The notes: generated by a model from the letters alone, not told the origin. Positions 24,750 through 34,882 are shown, counted from the stretch's first letter. The stretch is 37,791 bases of DNA from Verrucomicrobiia bacterium (GCA_019634625.1 JAHCBA010000053.1:1-37791), one strand, 5' to 3'. A program made the numbers and translations.

Positions 24750-26264
24750 ATGACGCATCGACGCAGCTTCCTTCGCCTGGCGGGCGGCGCGGCCGCCCTC
24801 GGTTCCCTGTCTCCCCTGGGCTTTCTCGGAGGTCTTCCCACAGTCTCCGCCGAGGAAGCCCGCATCGGACCCGAGGGGGTCCGCCTTCATGCAGGCATCG
24901 AACCCCTGGTCCGGCTCCTCGAGGACACCCCCCGCGAGCGCGTGATCGGGGAGGTGGCCATGCGGCTGCGCCAGGGTGTCACCTATCCCGAACTGCTCGC
25001 CGCCCTCCTCCTCGCCGGCGTGCGCAACATCCAGCCCCGTCCGGTCGGCTTCAAGTTCCATGCCGTCCTCGTGGTCAACTCCGCCCACCTCGCCAGCATG
25101 GCATCCTCCGACCGCGACCGCTGGCTGCCCATCTTCTGGGCCATCGACCAGTTCAAGAGTTCCCAGGCGCAGGACCGCGCCCAGGGCGACTGGACCCTCG
25201 CCCCGGTGGACGAATCGCGCGTGCCCCCCGCCCACCGGGCGCGCCAGGCCTTCATCGAGGCCATGGAGAACTGGGACGAAGCCGCCGCCGATGTGGCCAT
25301 AGCCGGCCTCGCCCGCACCGCCGGAGCCCACGAACTGTTCGACCTCTTCTGCCGGCTCGGCGTCCGCGACTTCCGCGACATCGGCCACAAGGCCATCTAT
25401 GTCGCCAACAGCTTCCGCACCCTCGAGGTCATCGGCTGGCACCACGCCGAACCCGTCCTCCGCTCCCTCGCCTACGCCCTCCTCGATCGCGGCAACGACC
25501 CCGGCAACCCCGCCCGCAGCGACTACGCCGCCGACCGGCCCTTCCGCTCCAACCTCCCCAGGCTGCGGGAGTTTCCCGCCTCCTGGCTGGCAGGCCGGCG
25601 AAGCCCCGAGGCCGCCCGTCACCTCATCGATGCCCTCCGCACCGCGTCGCCCGAAGAGGCGGGCGACCATGTCGTCCGTGAAGTGCGTGGCGGCATCGCG
25701 CCCGAATCCCTCTTCGAGGCCTGCCTCGCCGCCGCCGGCGAACGCATGATCCGCGCCCCGGGAATCGTGTCCCTCCATGCGGTGACCTTCACCAATGCCG
25801 TCCTCTACGCCTGGACGCGGTGCTCGGATCCTGCCACCCGGCGCCTCCTCCTCCTGCAGAATGCCTCGTTCCTTCCCCTCTTCCGCGGGACGCCCCGCGA
25901 GGGAGGCGTCCGCATCGACGACTTCCAACCGTTGCCCCTCGAGGCCACGGCACCGGAACAGGGCCTCGACGAGGTGTTCGCCGAAATCGGCAACGACCGC
26001 CTCCGCGCCTGCCGCAAACTCCTCGCCTGGCTCGAAACCCACGCCGATTCCGATCGCGTCGCCCGGGCCGCCCGCCATTGGATCTTCCTCAAAGGCCGCA
26101 ATTCCCACGACTACAAGTTCAGCTCCGCCGTGCTCGAAGACCTGGTCCACCTCGGACCCGCCCTGCGCCACCGGTTCCTTGCCTCAAGCCTCTTCTATTT
26201 CCGTGGTCCTTCAGACCCGGACAATCCGCTGACCCGGCAAACCCAGGCCGCCCTCGCCTCGTGA
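24750..26264 (+). CDS. Tat-exported conserved protein of unknown function
   Basis: This 504-residue protein has a Tat signal (HRRSFLRLAGGAAALGSLSP, cleavage probably near VSAEEA). The mature part looks mainly alpha-helical, with recognisable segments GVTYPELLAALLLAGVRNIQ, KFHAVLVVNSAHLAS, IFWAIDQFKSSQA, GHKAIYVANSFRTLEVIGWHHAEPVLRSLAYALL and FLPLFRGTPREGG. I do not recognise a named domain. A conserved-looking HH pair (GWHHAEP) and several buried His could bind metal or a cofactor, which would explain folding before Tat export; this is inference. It begins 117 bp after the permease gene, and its leader contains a 7-bp GC stem-loop (24704-24722) of unknown role. Confidence 0.65.
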   Translation: MTHRRSFLRLAGGAAALGSLSPLGFLGGLPTVSAEEARIGPEGVRLHAGIEPLVRLLEDTPRERVIGEVAMRLRQGVTYPELLAALLLAGVRNIQPRPVGFKFHAVLVVNSAHLASMASSDRDRWLPIFWAIDQFKSSQAQDRAQGDWTLAPVDESRVPPAHRARQAFIEAMENWDEAAADVAIAGLARTAGAHELFDLFCRLGVRDFRDIGHKAIYVANSFRTLEVIGWHHAEPVLRSLAYALLDRGNDPGNPARSDYAADRPFRSNLPRLREFPASWLAGRRSPEAARHLIDALRTASPEEAGDHVVREVRGGIAPESLFEACLAAAGERMIRAPGIVSLHAVTFTNAVLYAWTRCSDPATRRLLLLQNASFLPLFRGTPREGGVRIDDFQPLPLEATAPEQGLDEVFAEIGNDRLRACRKLLAWLETHADSDRVARAARHWIFLKGRNSHDYKFSSAVLEDLVHLGPALRHRFLASSLFYFRGPSDPDNPLTRQTQAALAS

Positions 26265-26376
26265 TCGGAGCTCCGTTGCCGCCCCCGACGCCGGCACGCC
26301 AAGTTCCGCTTCCGTCCGTACCCGGACCCCGGCACAGTCTTCTCCCAGTTCCCAGCCCTGTCTCAATGCCGCTCCG

Positions 26377-29300
26377 ATGATGCGCTGCCTCGTGCCCCCA
26401 CCTGTCCTCGGACTCGCCCTGTCCCTGGCCTGCCTGCCCGCCACGGCTGCCACGCTGTCCCCCGAGGCCGTCGAGTTCTTCGAAAAGCGGATTCGCCCCG
26501 TCCTGGCTTCTGACTGCTACGAATGCCACGGACCCGACCGCCAGCGAGGCGGGTTGCGCCTCGACTTCCGTCAGGGACTGCTGGACGGCGGCGATTCCGG
26601 AACCGCCCTGATCCCCGGCGATCCCGAAGCCAGCCTGCTCCTCCAGGTCATCCGCCACGACGATCCCGACCTGGCCATGCCGCCGAAACGGCCCAAGCTG
26701 CCCGACACCGCCATCGCCGATTTCACCGCCTGGATCCGCAACGGCGCCCCCGACCCACGCGATTCGCCCGCCGTCGATCCGGAAGCCGACACCTCGTGGG
26801 ATGTCACGTTCAAGACCCGCCTCGACTGGTGGAGCTTTCAACCCCTCACCGATCCCGAAATCCCGGCCCCCTCAGGGACCCACGCGTCCGATCATCCCGT
26901 GGATCGCTTCCTCCAGCGGCGTCAGGAGGAACTCGGCCTCGTCCCGGCCCCCAACGCCTCCCGCCCAGCCCTCATCCGCCGGCTCACCTTCGCCCTCACC
27001 GGTCTTCCCCCCACCCGCGACGAAATCCGCGCCTTCCTCGATGACACCTCCCCCGACGCCTACTCACGCCTGGTCGATCGACTCCTCCTTTCCCCCCGCT
27101 TCGGCGAACGCTGGGCCCGGCATTGGATGGACCTCGTCCGCTTTGCGGAAACCCACGGCAGCGAAGGCGATCCCGACATCCCCAACGCCTGGCGCTACCG
27201 CGACTACCTCATCCGCGCCTTCAACGCCGACGTTCCCTGGGATCAACTGATCCGCGAACACGTCGCCGGCGATCTCCTCGCCTCCCCGCGCATCGATCCC
27301 GACGCCGGCCTCAACGAATCCATCCTCGGAACCGCCCATTACCGCCTCGTCGAACACGGCTTCCAACCCGTCGATACCCTCGACGAACAGGTCAAGACGG
27401 TGGACAGCCAGATCGACACCCTCACCAAGGCCTTCCAGGGCCTCACCGTCTCCTGCGCCCGCTGTCACGATCACAAGTTCGATCCCATCTCCCAACACGA
27501 CTTCCAGGCCGTCTTCAGCATCCTCGCCAGTTGCCGGCCCACCCAGGTTTCCATCGATCTCCCCGAGCGCCTTCGTGTCCACCGCGATACCCTCGCCGAA
27601 CTCAAGGGCCGCATCCGCCACGGCCTCGCCGAAGCGTGGTCGCACCACGTCCACCAGTGGGTCGCCCACCTCCAGACCCTCGGCACCCTTCCCGACACGT
27701 CCCTGATCCCCCTACCCGGCGATGCGCCCCTCGCCGAAATCGCCGCCCTCGAACATCAACGCGATTCCCTCCTCAGCGCCGGACGCAGGGCCGCCTGGAA
27801 AGCCCGGCACCCGGAACTCGCCTTCCCATCCGATATCCCCCGGCCCATGGCCGCATGGAGTTTCGAAACCGATGCCTCGGATGCCATCGGCGTCCTCCAC
27901 GGCACCCTGCACGGCAACGCCATCCTCCGCGATGGCCGCCTCGTCCTCGATGGACGCGGCGCCTTCCTTCGTACCCCGCCCCTCGACCGTACCCTCCGCG
28001 AAAAAACCCTCGAAGCCTGGGTCGCCCCTGCCACCCTCGACCAGCGCGGCGGCGGCGTCCTCTCCATCGAAACCCTCGATGGCGCCGTCTTCGACAGCCT
28101 CGTCTTCGCCGAACAGCAGCCCCGCCAATGGCTCGCCGGAAGTGACGCCTTCCGCCGTACCCGGTCCCTCGGTGGCCCGGAGGAATCCGCCTCCCCGGAC
28201 GCCCCCGTCCACCTCGCCATCGTCTATTCCGCCGACCACCAGATCGCCGTGTACCGCAACGGGGTCCCCTACGGCACCGCCTACACCCCCTCCGGCTCCC
28301 AAGGCACCCTGCGCACCTTCGAGACCGGCGCGGCCCGCGTCCTCCTCGGCCTCCGTCACACCGGCGGGGGCAACCCCTTCTTCGCCGGTGAAATCGAGGA
28401 GGCCCGCCTCTACGACCGCGCCCTGTCCCCGGACCAGGTCCAGGCCTCCTTCAACCTGGGCCCCCATCCCCTCACCGATGCCCAGATCCTCGCCGCACTC
28501 CCGCCGGAACGCCGCGCGGAATACGATGACCTCACCGCCCGCCTCGCCGCCGCCCAAGCCGCCTTCCAAGCCGGGTTCCCTGACCATCCCCGCCTCGACG
28601 CCCGTCGCCGCCACCTCCAGTCGATCCTCGATACCGCCCAGTCCGACCCCGCCCATCCCCTCCACGCCTGGTCCCGGCTCCGTCACGTCCCGCCCCATGA
28701 CTTCCCCGCCGCCTGGCAGACCTTGCGCGAATCCATCGCAGGCCCATCCACGCCGGACCCGGTCTCCTCCACCGCTCCCCAACCGCCCGCCCACCGCCTC
28801 GCCTGGAACCTCGCCGGCCCCGATGCCAACGACTGGTTCTTCCATGGCCCCAACCCGCCGGAAGCCCTCGATGCTCCCGGCGACTTCGCCGTCGAGCCCT
28901 CGGGCGACCGGCTTCTCACCGACCTGTGGCCCGCGGCCATCGTCACCCATCGCCTGTCCCAAAAACACAACGGCGTCCTCACCTCGCCCCGATTCCGCGT
29001 GGACAGCGACTTCATCAGCGTCCGCGCCTTCGGCGGTCACGGTGCCCGTGTCCGCCTCATCTCCGACCACTACCCCCTCGGCGAAGGCAACATCTTCCCG
29101 CAGGCAACCCTTCAGCGCGCCACCTCGAGCTGGGTCCGCCTGAATACCGCCTACCGGCGCGGCACCTCCGCCTACCTCGAATTCGCACCCGCCCCCGAAG
29201 TCACCGCCCGCAACCGCGCCCGCCCCGGCCCGGACGGACGCTCGTTCTTCGGAGTCGAACGGATCGTCTTCCACGATCAACCCGGAACCCCGCCCGATCC

Positions 29301-30516
29301 CGCACCCCCTCTCGTCCCCCTCTGGGCCGACCCCCCTCCCGCCTCCCTCAACGCCCTCGCCGAACGCCTCGGCCACGCCCTCCAACACGCCATCGCCCAG
29401 TGGGCCGGCGCGCCGGATGAGCCCCCCCTCGAGGACGCCCACTGGACCCTCCTCCGCACCTGCCTCCACCGCGATCTCCTGCCCCATTCCCTCCCCGACC
29501 TCCCCCACCTCGCCAGCCTCGTCGCCGAATATCGCCGCCTCGAAGACGCCATCCCCGAACCGCGCCGCGCTCCCGGCATCCTCGAAACCGTGGGACTCGA
29601 CTTCCCCTACTTCGCCCGCGGCAACCCCCATCAACCCGGCGACCCCGTCCCCCGCGGTTACCTGGCCCTGGTCTCCGGCCAACCCTACGACACCCCGATC
29701 AGTGGCCGCCTCCAACTCGCCGGGGATATCGTCCGCCCCGACAATCCCCTCACCGCCCGCGTCCTCGCCAACCGCATCTGGCATCACCTCTTCGGCCGCG
29801 GCATCGTCCCCACCGTGGACAACTTCGGGCGCCTCGGCGATCCACCCTCCCACCCCGAACTCCTCGATCACCTCGCCACCCGCTTCCTCCAGGAAGGCTG
29901 GTCCGCCCGTCGCCTCATCCGCTACCTCGTCCATTCCCAAACCTACCAGCGCGCCAGCGTCCCCTCGCCGCGTGCCATCGAAATCGACCCCGACAACACC
30001 GCCCTCTCCCACATGCCCGTCCGGCGTCTCGAAGCCGAGGCCATCCGCGATGCCCTCCTCGCCGTCGGCGGCCGCCTCGATACCGCCATGTTCGGTCCCG
30101 GCGACAATGCCCTCGGGGATTCCGCCCGCCGCAGCGTGTACCTCACCATCCGCCGCAATAGTCTCAGCCCCTTCCTCGACGTCTTCGACGGCCCCAAACC
30201 CTTCGCCACCCTCGGGCGCCGCGATACTACCAATGTCCCCGCCCAATCCCTGGCCCTCCTCAATGACCCCGCGATCGTCGCCCTCGCCGAGCGTTGGACC
30301 CGGCGGCTCCGCACCGGGGAACCCTGCCCGGAACGCCGCCTCGATCTCCTCTTCGAGGAAGCCCTCGCCCGACCCCCGCACGACTGGGAACGCGCCGCCG
30401 TCCGTGCCTACCTCGACGACCTCGCCACCGCCCACGGGCCCGACGCCGAACTCGCCGCCTGGCGTGACCTCGCCCAATCCGTTTTCAACCTCAAGGAGTT
30501 CATCTTCATCCCCTGA
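26377..30516 (+). CDS. PSCyt1 / PSCyt2 (DUF1549) / LamG-like / PSD1 (DUF1553) exported cytochrome-like protein
   Basis: This 1379-residue protein has a signal peptide (about 1-24). A haem-binding-type CxxCH in DCYECHG (C47-H51) marks the PSCyt1 domain. PSCyt2/DUF1549 follows (about 165-385) with a second Cxx[14 protein letters not shown] (C360-H364). A LamG/concanavalin-like domain (about 490-695) sits in the middle, with a second beta-rich segment near 805-970. PSD1/DUF1553 is C-terminal (about 1090-1378), including [17 protein letters not shown]. Genes of this kind are expanded in Planctomycetes and Verrucomicrobia and are often found near polysaccharide-degradation genes. Their biochemical role is not settled. 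The DUF1501 gene follows after 5 bp, the standard pairing. Confidence 0.92.
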   Translation: MMRCLVPPPVLGLALSLACLPATAATLSPEAVEFFEKRIRPVLASDCYECHGPDRQRGGLRLDFRQGLLDGGDSGTALIPGDPEASLLLQVIRHDDPDLAMPPKRPKLPDTAIADFTAWIRNGAPDPRDSPAVDPEADTSWDVTFKTRLDWWSFQPLTDPEIPAPSGTHASDHPVDRFLQRRQEELGLVPAPNASRPALIRRLTFALTGLPPTRDEIRAFLDDTSPDAYSRLVDRLLLSPRFGERWARHWMDLVRFAETHGSEGDPDIPNAWRYRDYLIRAFNADVPWDQLIREHVAGDLLASPRIDPDAGLNESILGTAHYRLVEHGFQPVDTLDEQVKTVDSQIDTLTKAFQGLTVSCARCHDHKFDPISQHDFQAVFSILASCRPTQVSIDLPERLRVHRDTLAELKGRIRHGLAEAWSHHVHQWVAHLQTLGTLPDTSLIPLPGDAPLAEIAALEHQRDSLLSAGRRAAWKARHPELAFPSDIPRPMAAWSFETDASDAIGVLHGTLHGNAILRDGRLVLDGRGAFLRTPPLDRTLREKTLEAWVAPATLDQRGGGVLSIETLDGAVFDSLVFAEQQPRQWLAGSDAFRRTRSLGGPEESASPDAPVHLAIVYSADHQIAVYRNGVPYGTAYTPSGSQGTLRTFETGAARVLLGLRHTGGGNPFFAGEIEEARLYDRALSPDQVQASFNLGPHPLTDAQILAALPPERRAEYDDLTARLAAAQAAFQAGFPDHPRLDARRRHLQSILDTAQSDPAHPLHAWSRLRHVPPHDFPAAWQTLRESIAGPSTPDPVSSTAPQPPAHRLAWNLAGPDANDWFFHGPNPPEALDAPGDFAVEPSGDRLLTDLWPAAIVTHRLSQKHNGVLTSPRFRVDSDFISVRAFGGHGARVRLISDHYPLGEGNIFPQATLQRATSSWVRLNTAYRRGTSAYLEFAPAPEVTARNRARPGPDGRSFFGVERIVFHDQPGTPPDPAPPLVPLWADPPPASLNALAERLGHALQHAIAQWAGAPDEPPLEDAHWTLLRTCLHRDLLPHSLPDLPHLASLVAEYRRLEDAIPEPRRAPGILETVGLDFPYFARGNPHQPGDPVPRGYLALVSGQPYDTPISGRLQLAGDIVRPDNPLTARVLANRIWHHLFGRGIVPTVDNFGRLGDPPSHPELLDHLATRFLQEGWSARRLIRYLVHSQTYQRASVPSPRAIEIDPDNTALSHMPVRRLEAEAIRDALLAVGGRLDTAMFGPGDNALGDSARRSVYLTIRRNSLSPFLDVFDGPKPFATLGRRDTTNVPAQSLALLNDPAIVALAERWTRRLRTGEPCPERRLDLLFEEALARPPHDWERAAVRAYLDDLATAHGPDAELAAWRDLAQSVFNLKEFIFIP

Positions 30517-30521
30517 TCCCC

Positions 30522-31964
30522 ATGCAAGCCGCCCCCGTCCGCCCCTTCCTTTCCCGCCGTGAAGCCCTCCGCCGCTGCTCCCTCGGCTTTGGCTCCGTCG
30601 CCCTCGCCTCCCTCCTCGCCGAACCCGCCCGCCTCGCCCGTGCCAGTACCCCGGCCTACTCCCGCCTCCCGACATCGCCCATCCCGCGCGCCAAACACGT
30701 CATCTTCGCCTACATGAGCGGCGGCGTCTCCCACCTCGACTCCTTCGACCCGAAACCCGAACTCCGACGCCGCCACGGCCAGCCCATGCCGGTCCCCGTC
30801 CAGCCCACCATGTTCAATGACAACGGCAACATCATGGGCAGCCCCTGGGACGCCCGCCCCCGCGGCCAGTCCGGCGTCGAAATGACCGACCTCTTCCCCC
30901 GCCTCGCCGAACACGCCGACTCCCTCGCCGTGATCCGCTCCATGACCACCGCCGTCAACGAACACGCCCAGGGCAACTACATCGTCCATACCGGCTTCCC
31001 CTTCATGGGCCATCCCAGCGCCGGCGCCTGGACCGCCTACGGCCTCGGCTCCGCCAATCGCAACCTCCCCACCTTCGTCGTCCTCCAAAGCGGTGGTGCC
31101 GTCCCCCCCCATGGCGGCGTCGGCCTCTTCAGCAGCGGATTCCTCCCCGCCGAACACCAGGCCTCCATCCTCCAGGTGGACCGCACCCCGCCCCTCGACA
31201 ATATCCAGCCCGCCGAACCCGACCCCCTCCAGCGCCGTCGCCTCGCCTTCCTCGAATTCCTCGACCTCCCCTTCGCCCGCCATACCGCCAACCCCCAGAT
31301 CGAGGCCGCCATCCGCAACTACGAAACCGCCTACCGCATGCAGGCCGCCGTCCCCGAACTCTGCGACCTGTCCGGCGAGTCCGCCGCCACCCTCGCCCGC
31401 TACGGCGTCGATTCCCAAACCCCGGACCTCGCCGCCTACGCCCGCCAATGCCTGGTCGCCCGCCGGCTCGTCGAACGCGGCGTCCGGTTCATCGAACTCA
31501 GTTGCGTCTCCGTCGGCATCGGCGCCGGTGGCCCCGCCAACCCCTGGGACCAGCACGGCGCCCTCAAGGACGGGCACGGCACCATGGCCCGCCAGGTCGA
31601 TCAACCCCTCGCCGCCCTCCTCGAAGACCTCAAGGAACGCGGTCTCCTCGATGAAACCCTCGTCGTCTTTACCGGCGAATTCGGCCGCACCCCGTTCTCC
31701 CAGGGCTCCGACGGCCGCGATCACAATCCCTACGGATTCAGCCTCTGGCTCGCCGGCGGCGGCATACGCGGCGGTACCGTCCTCGGCGCCACCGACGACC
31801 TCGGGTACTACGCCGTCCAGGATTCCTGCACCTTCTACGACCTCTGGGCCACCGTCCTCCACCTCCTCGGACTCGACCACGAAGCCCTCACCTACCGCTA
31901 CGGCGGACGCGACTTCCGCCTCACCGACGTCCACGGCCGCGTCCTGGAATCCATCCTCGGCTGA
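30522..31964 (+). CDS. DUF1501 protein (sulfatase-like fold), Tat-exported
   Basis: This 480-residue protein starts 5 bp after the DUF1553 gene, the usual order in Planctomycetes and Verrucomicrobia. The N-terminus is Tat-like ([22 protein letters not shown]). Features of the DUF1501 family are [87 protein letters not shown] and the C-terminal [23 protein letters not shown]. The fold is related to alkaline phosphatase/sulfatase, but typical sulfatase nucleophile motifs are absent. It is probably a periplasmic or surface partner of the cytochrome-like protein. It is convergent with ispE, with 14 bp between stops. Confidence 0.92.
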   Translation: MQAAPVRPFLSRREALRRCSLGFGSVALASLLAEPARLARASTPAYSRLPTSPIPRAKHVIFAYMSGGVSHLDSFDPKPELRRRHGQPMPVPVQPTMFNDNGNIMGSPWDARPRGQSGVEMTDLFPRLAEHADSLAVIRSMTTAVNEHAQGNYIVHTGFPFMGHPSAGAWTAYGLGSANRNLPTFVVLQSGGAVPPHGGVGLFSSGFLPAEHQASILQVDRTPPLDNIQPAEPDPLQRRRLAFLEFLDLPFARHTANPQIEAAIRNYETAYRMQAAVPELCDLSGESAATLARYGVDSQTPDLAAYARQCLVARRLVERGVRFIELSCVSVGIGAGGPANPWDQHGALKDGHGTMARQVDQPLAALLEDLKERGLLDETLVVFTGEFGRTPFSQGSDGRDHNPYGFSLWLAGGGIRGGTVLGATDDLGYYAVQDSCTFYDLWATVLHLLGLDHEALTYRYGGRDFRLTDVHGRVLESILG

Positions 31965-31978
31965 ACCAAGGGCACTCC

Positions 31979-32851
31979 CTACAACGCGACCGTCGCCACC
32001 CACCCGCTCGGCCCAAACACTTCCCGAAACCGGCGCTCCATCCCCTCCGCCATCCCCGGATCCGGCGCGATCGCCAACGTCGTGGAACCGCTCCCCGACA
32101 TCAGTGTCCCCAGGGCCCCTTCCGACCGGAAGAACTCCTGCACCACCCGCAGGAGAGGGTACTTCCGCAGCACCGGCGCCTCGAGCGCGTTGTAAAGAGC
32201 GTCCGCCAGGGCGCCGCGGTCCGTTCCCCGCAGCACGGCCACCAGTTCCCTGGCCCGACCCCGCCGTCCCTGAAGCGCCTCCGGGTACTGGGCCAGCGCC
32301 CCGTACGCCCATCCTGTCGAGACCCCGAACCCGGGATGCACCAGCACCATGCCGCACCCCTTCAGCAATTCGAATGGTGCCAGCGGCTCCACCTGTTCGC
32401 CCCGACCGGTCGCCAGCGCCGGCCCATCCTGCAGGAAGAACGGCACATCCGACCCCAGTTCCGCCGCCACCCGCGTCAAAGCCTCCGCGTCCAGCGGATG
32501 GCCAAACAGCTCATTGAGAGCCCTCAGGGTCACTGCAGCATTGGCGCTCCCTCCCCCAAGACCCGCCTCCAGGGGCAGGCGCTTCTCCAGCGTGATCACC
32601 ACCCCTCCCTCACCCCCGATTCCCTCCAAAAACCGCTGCGCCGCCCGATACACCAGGTTCCCCGCATCCAGCGGCAATCCCGGATGATCACAGTGCAACT
32701 CGATCCCCGCCTCCCGCCGCTCGAACCTCAGCCGGTCCGTCAGGGCCAAAGGCTGCATCACCGTCTCCAACTCGTGAAAGCCGTCCGCCCGCCGCCCCAG
32801 GATATTCAGCAGCAGGTTGACCTTGCACGGCGATGTGCGATCGAGAACCAC
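31979..32851 (-). CDS. ispE: 4-diphosphocytidyl-2-C-methyl-D-erythritol kinase
   Basis: This 290-residue GHMP kinase phosphorylates CDP-methylerythritol in the MEP pathway to isoprenoid precursors. Visible are SPCKVNLLLNILGRRADGFHE with catalytic K10, the ATP loop PLEAGLGGGS (93-102), ELGSDVPFFL with catalytic D135, and the C-terminal MSGSGSTTLA. Start: no in-frame ATG lies near the family N-terminus. GTG 32851 puts the SPCK motif at the usual distance, and a TTG at 32869 lies inside a hairpin. The GTG sits directly after the T-tract of the terminator of the upstream lipoprotein gene, so ispE may have its own short-leader promoter or depend on read-through. Length is normal. Confidence 0.9.
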   Translation of the reverse strand: MVLDRTSPCKVNLLLNILGRRADGFHELETVMQPLALTDRLRFERREAGIELHCDHPGLPLDAGNLVYRAAQRFLEGIGGEGGVVITLEKRLPLEAGLGGGSANAAVTLRALNELFGHPLDAEALTRVAAELGSDVPFFLQDGPALATGRGEQVEPLAPFELLKGCGMVLVHPGFGVSTGWAYGALAQYPEALQGRRGRARELVAVLRGTDRGALADALYNALEAPVLRKYPLLRVVQEFFRSEGALGTLMSGSGSTTLAIAPDPGMAEGMERRFREVFGPSGWVATVAL

Positions 32852-32885
32852 AAACGAAAAAGGCGCCAACCCACGGTTGGCGCCT
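32850..32885 (-). terminator. Rho-independent terminator of the TIGR04073-like gene, abutting the ispE start
   Basis: On the minus strand, a perfect 11-bp stem (AGGCGCCAACC / GGTTGGCGCCT) with a 3-nt loop is followed by TTTTCGTTTG. It lies 37 bp after the lipoprotein stop, and its T-run reaches the GTG start of ispE. Confidence 0.85.
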
Positions 32886-32922
32886 GCTGGAAAATGGACG
32901 CCGCCGTCTTCCCGCCGTCCTC

Positions 32923-33441
32923 CTACTGCTCGTTGATCTTGAACCGGCCGAACGGATAGAACGGCAACACCGACCCGCCGCTTACCCCCAGGTTCGCATC
33001 CGTGTCCATGAACGTCATCGCCGGTGCCCCGCCCGGGTACGAATCCGGTGTCCCCGGCATCTCCGGCAGGCGCAGGCCACCCCAGGACTCGTTGTACGTG
33101 GCCACCGAGTAGTCCGGATAGATCGGCCCGTCCGGCGTGTAACACGCATCGTACGTCCATCCCCCGTCCTTCGGCCACGGCGCATAAAACGTCGCCACCT
33201 CCGCCGCCCCGATCAGCGTCCTTGCCACGCTCCGGTTGATCCCTCGAATCACCCCCGTCGTCATCCCCGCCTGCGTGCCCTCCCACAGGGTCGTCTGTTC
33301 CATCGACCGGGAGATCTCCCCCCCGCGGGCAAGCTCAGTCAGGTTGGAAATCCCGCGTCCCAGCTTCTTCTCGGGACCGGCACAACCCACCGCCACCATC
33401 GCAACCACCAACACGGGCAAAGAACGGGTCAAGGTAAGCAT
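32923..33441 (-). CDS. Lipoprotein resembling exosortase-system-associated family TIGR04073
   Basis: This 172-residue protein has a lipoprotein signal: a short hydrophobic run, lipobox VAVGC, and modified C20. The mature N-terminus KKLGRGISNLTELARGGEISRSMEQTTLW, followed by GVIRGINRSVARTLIGAAEVATFYAP, matches the pattern I associate with TIGR04073 proteins. These are small lipoproteins that occur in genomes with exosortase/PEP-CTERM sorting. The C-terminal part is rich in Pro, Gly and Tyr with no known motif. Start ATG 33441 is set by the signal peptide; an open frame continues upstream only into the dispersed repeat. It ends at a strong terminator. No exosortase or PEP-CTERM gene is in this window, so the link cannot be tested here. 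Confidence 0.7.
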   Translation of the reverse strand: MLTLTRSLPVLVVAMVAVGCAGPEKKLGRGISNLTELARGGEISRSMEQTTLWEGTQAGMTTGVIRGINRSVARTLIGAAEVATFYAPWPKDGGWTYDACYTPDGPIYPDYSVATYNESWGGLRLPEMPGTPDSYPGGAPAMTFMDTDANLGVSGGSVLPFYPFGRFKINEQ

Positions 33442-33487
33442 CGTTCGTGAACGTTGAATGCCGTCGAGGCTAACCGCCGGACTTCGG

Positions 33488-33690
33488 CTGTAAAGGGCGA
33501 TCTGCAACTCCGGCTCAGAAACCGTGCCTCCTGGAGTCGTGGGGAGAGTTGCGAACTTCGCGCAGCGTCGCCTCGGAGGACCGGGTTCCACGCGGCCGCA
33601 ACGGGCTGGAGCGTTGGCTTGAAGTCTCGCAGAGCCCGTCTTCCCTCCGATTCGCCGCCTCCTCACCCACAACTCCGGGATGCACCGTGC
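33488..33690 (+). repeat. Long dispersed repeat, copy B
   Basis: Aligned by eye with 6482-6700 in the same orientation. Shared blocks are AAAGGGCG-ATCTGC, CCGTG, GTGGGGAGAG, GTTCCACGCGGCCGCA, TCCCTCCGATTCGCCGCCTCC and CTCCGGGATGCACCG. It is more diverged from copy A in the middle. Confidence 0.75.
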
Positions 33691-33862
33691 AGAAACCATG
33701 CATTCACGAGTCATCAAGGACGAGGCAGCCGTTCGGAAGGGCCAACCCAAGTAGTCCTAATGGGCCCGGCATTGTACTGTTGACGCCCCGCACAAATTCA
33801 CCCCCCCGTGATCGCCAGGACCGGATCCCTGCGCGCACCCACAGCCGGAGCACCGCCGTCAA

Positions 33863-33990
33863 CGTCAACAGTCAATAACAATAACAAGGAGCCTGACTAT
33901 TTGAATCAATTCGTCAATAACCATGAGCCTGACAATTTGATGAATCCCTCGGCCAAAACACCGTCAACAGTCAGTATCTTTGAGCCTGAC
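33863..33990 (+). repeat. AT-rich segment with three GAGCCTGAC and two CGTCAACAGTCA direct repeats
   Basis: GAGCCTGAC occurs at 33889, 33925 and 33982. The first two copies are followed by [TA]ATTTGA. CGTCAACAGTCA occurs at 33863 and 33962, and CGTCAATAA appears between them. The stretch is far more AT-rich than its surroundings. Confidence 0.7.
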
Positions 33991-34072
33991 TGTTAGTTTT
34001 CAGTTTCAGTGTTTTCAGCGAAGCCGGAAGTCCAGGGTCCACCCAACACGAGCCTTCCCCCATCCTTCATCC

Positions 34073-34882
34073 TTATCCTTCCACCAGTTCCAGCGTCGGC
34101 CCCGCCACCTCCTGGCTCGTGTTCTCGATCGCAATGTGCGTCGCCCCCACCCGACGCAACCGTTCCGACACCTCCCGGTGTGCCAATTCCGGCCGGTTGC
34201 AGTCCCGGCTTAGATGCCCGAGGTAAATCGTCCGCAGATGCTCCGAAACCAACTGCTCCGCCGCATCCGCCGCCGCCGCATTCGACAGGTGCCCGTGCCG
34301 GCTCAGGATCCGCTGCTTCGTCGCCCACGGCCGGCGCATATCGTCCTGCAGCAACTTCAGGTCGTGGTTCGCTTCCAGCACCAGGACATTTGCCGGCCGC
34401 ACCCGCTCGAGAACCAGCTTGGTCGCATGCCCCAGATCGGTCAGGAATCCCACATTCCACTCTCCCGCCCGCAGGAGAAACCCCACCGGATCGCTCGCGT
34501 CGTGCGGCACCGAAAACGTCTCCACCGTCACGTCCCCCACCTCGAACCTGGCCCCCGTCTGGAACAACGCCGCCCTCAGCGGCCGTCCCAGCCCCGCCTC
34601 CACCGCCTCCCGCGTCAGGCGGTTGCAGTACACCGGCACGTCCAGTCGCGCGGTCAATCCCGCCAATCCCCGCACATGATCGCCGTGCTCGTGCGTCAGC
34701 AGGATCCCAGTCAGGGTTTCCGGACTCCGCCCGATCCCCGCCAACCGGTCCCGGATCTGCCGGCCGCTGAACCCCGCGTCGATGAGCAACCGCGTCGTCC
34801 CGGTCTCGAGGTACGCGCAATTCCCCCCGCTCCCGCTCCCCAGAATCGTGAATCGTACCGGCACGCCGCCCACCCTATCCAT
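34073..34882 (-). CDS. MBL-fold metallohydrolase, YycJ/WalJ-like
   Basis: This 269-residue cytoplasmic metallo-beta-lactamase-fold enzyme has the N-terminal FTILGSGSGGNCAYLE, typical of the YycJ group. The zinc site HEHGDH is at residues 64-69, FSVPHDASDPVG provides the next His, LTDLGHAT the bridging Asp, and YLGHLSRDCNRPELA carries the last His. YycJ-type proteins are 5'-3' DNA exonucleases or related hydrolases linked to DNA repair; other members are of unknown function. Start ATG 34882 is used; ATG 34900 or a GTG nearer the motif (34864) is possible. It is divergent from trxB, with 47 bp between starts. Confidence 0.85.
   Translation of the reverse strand: MDRVGGVPVRFTILGSGSGGNCAYLETGTTRLLIDAGFSGRQIRDRLAGIGRSPETLTGILLTHEHGDHVRGLAGLTARLDVPVYCNRLTREAVEAGLGRPLRAALFQTGARFEVGDVTVETFSVPHDASDPVGFLLRAGEWNVGFLTDLGHATKLVLERVRPANVLVLEANHDLKLLQDDMRRPWATKQRILSRHGHLSNAAAADAAEQLVSEHLRTIYLGHLSRDCNRPELAHREVSERLRRVGATHIAIENTSQEVAGPTLELVEG

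Larger units (their letters stand above)
33442..34072. other. 631-bp gap with a dispersed repeat and an AT-rich direct-repeat segment
   Basis: The gap holds copy B of the long dispersed repeat (33488-33690) and an AT-rich segment (about 33860-34015) with short direct repeats. No gene is supported. Both flanking genes are on the minus strand, so the promoter of the lipoprotein gene should lie here. Confidence 0.7.

Noticed and set aside
22662-26171. 1169-codon minus-strand open frame opposite the permease and Tat genes
   Set aside because: Low-complexity Gly/Glu/Ala/Asp shadow of the plus-strand genes, with no domain visible.
27712-30675. 987-codon minus-strand open frame opposite the DUF1553 gene
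   Set aside because: Same kind of antisense shadow; the plus-strand gene has clear domains throughout.
33808-33996. 62-codon open frame over the AT-rich repeat segment
   Set aside because: Its peptide follows the direct repeats and has no supporting feature.
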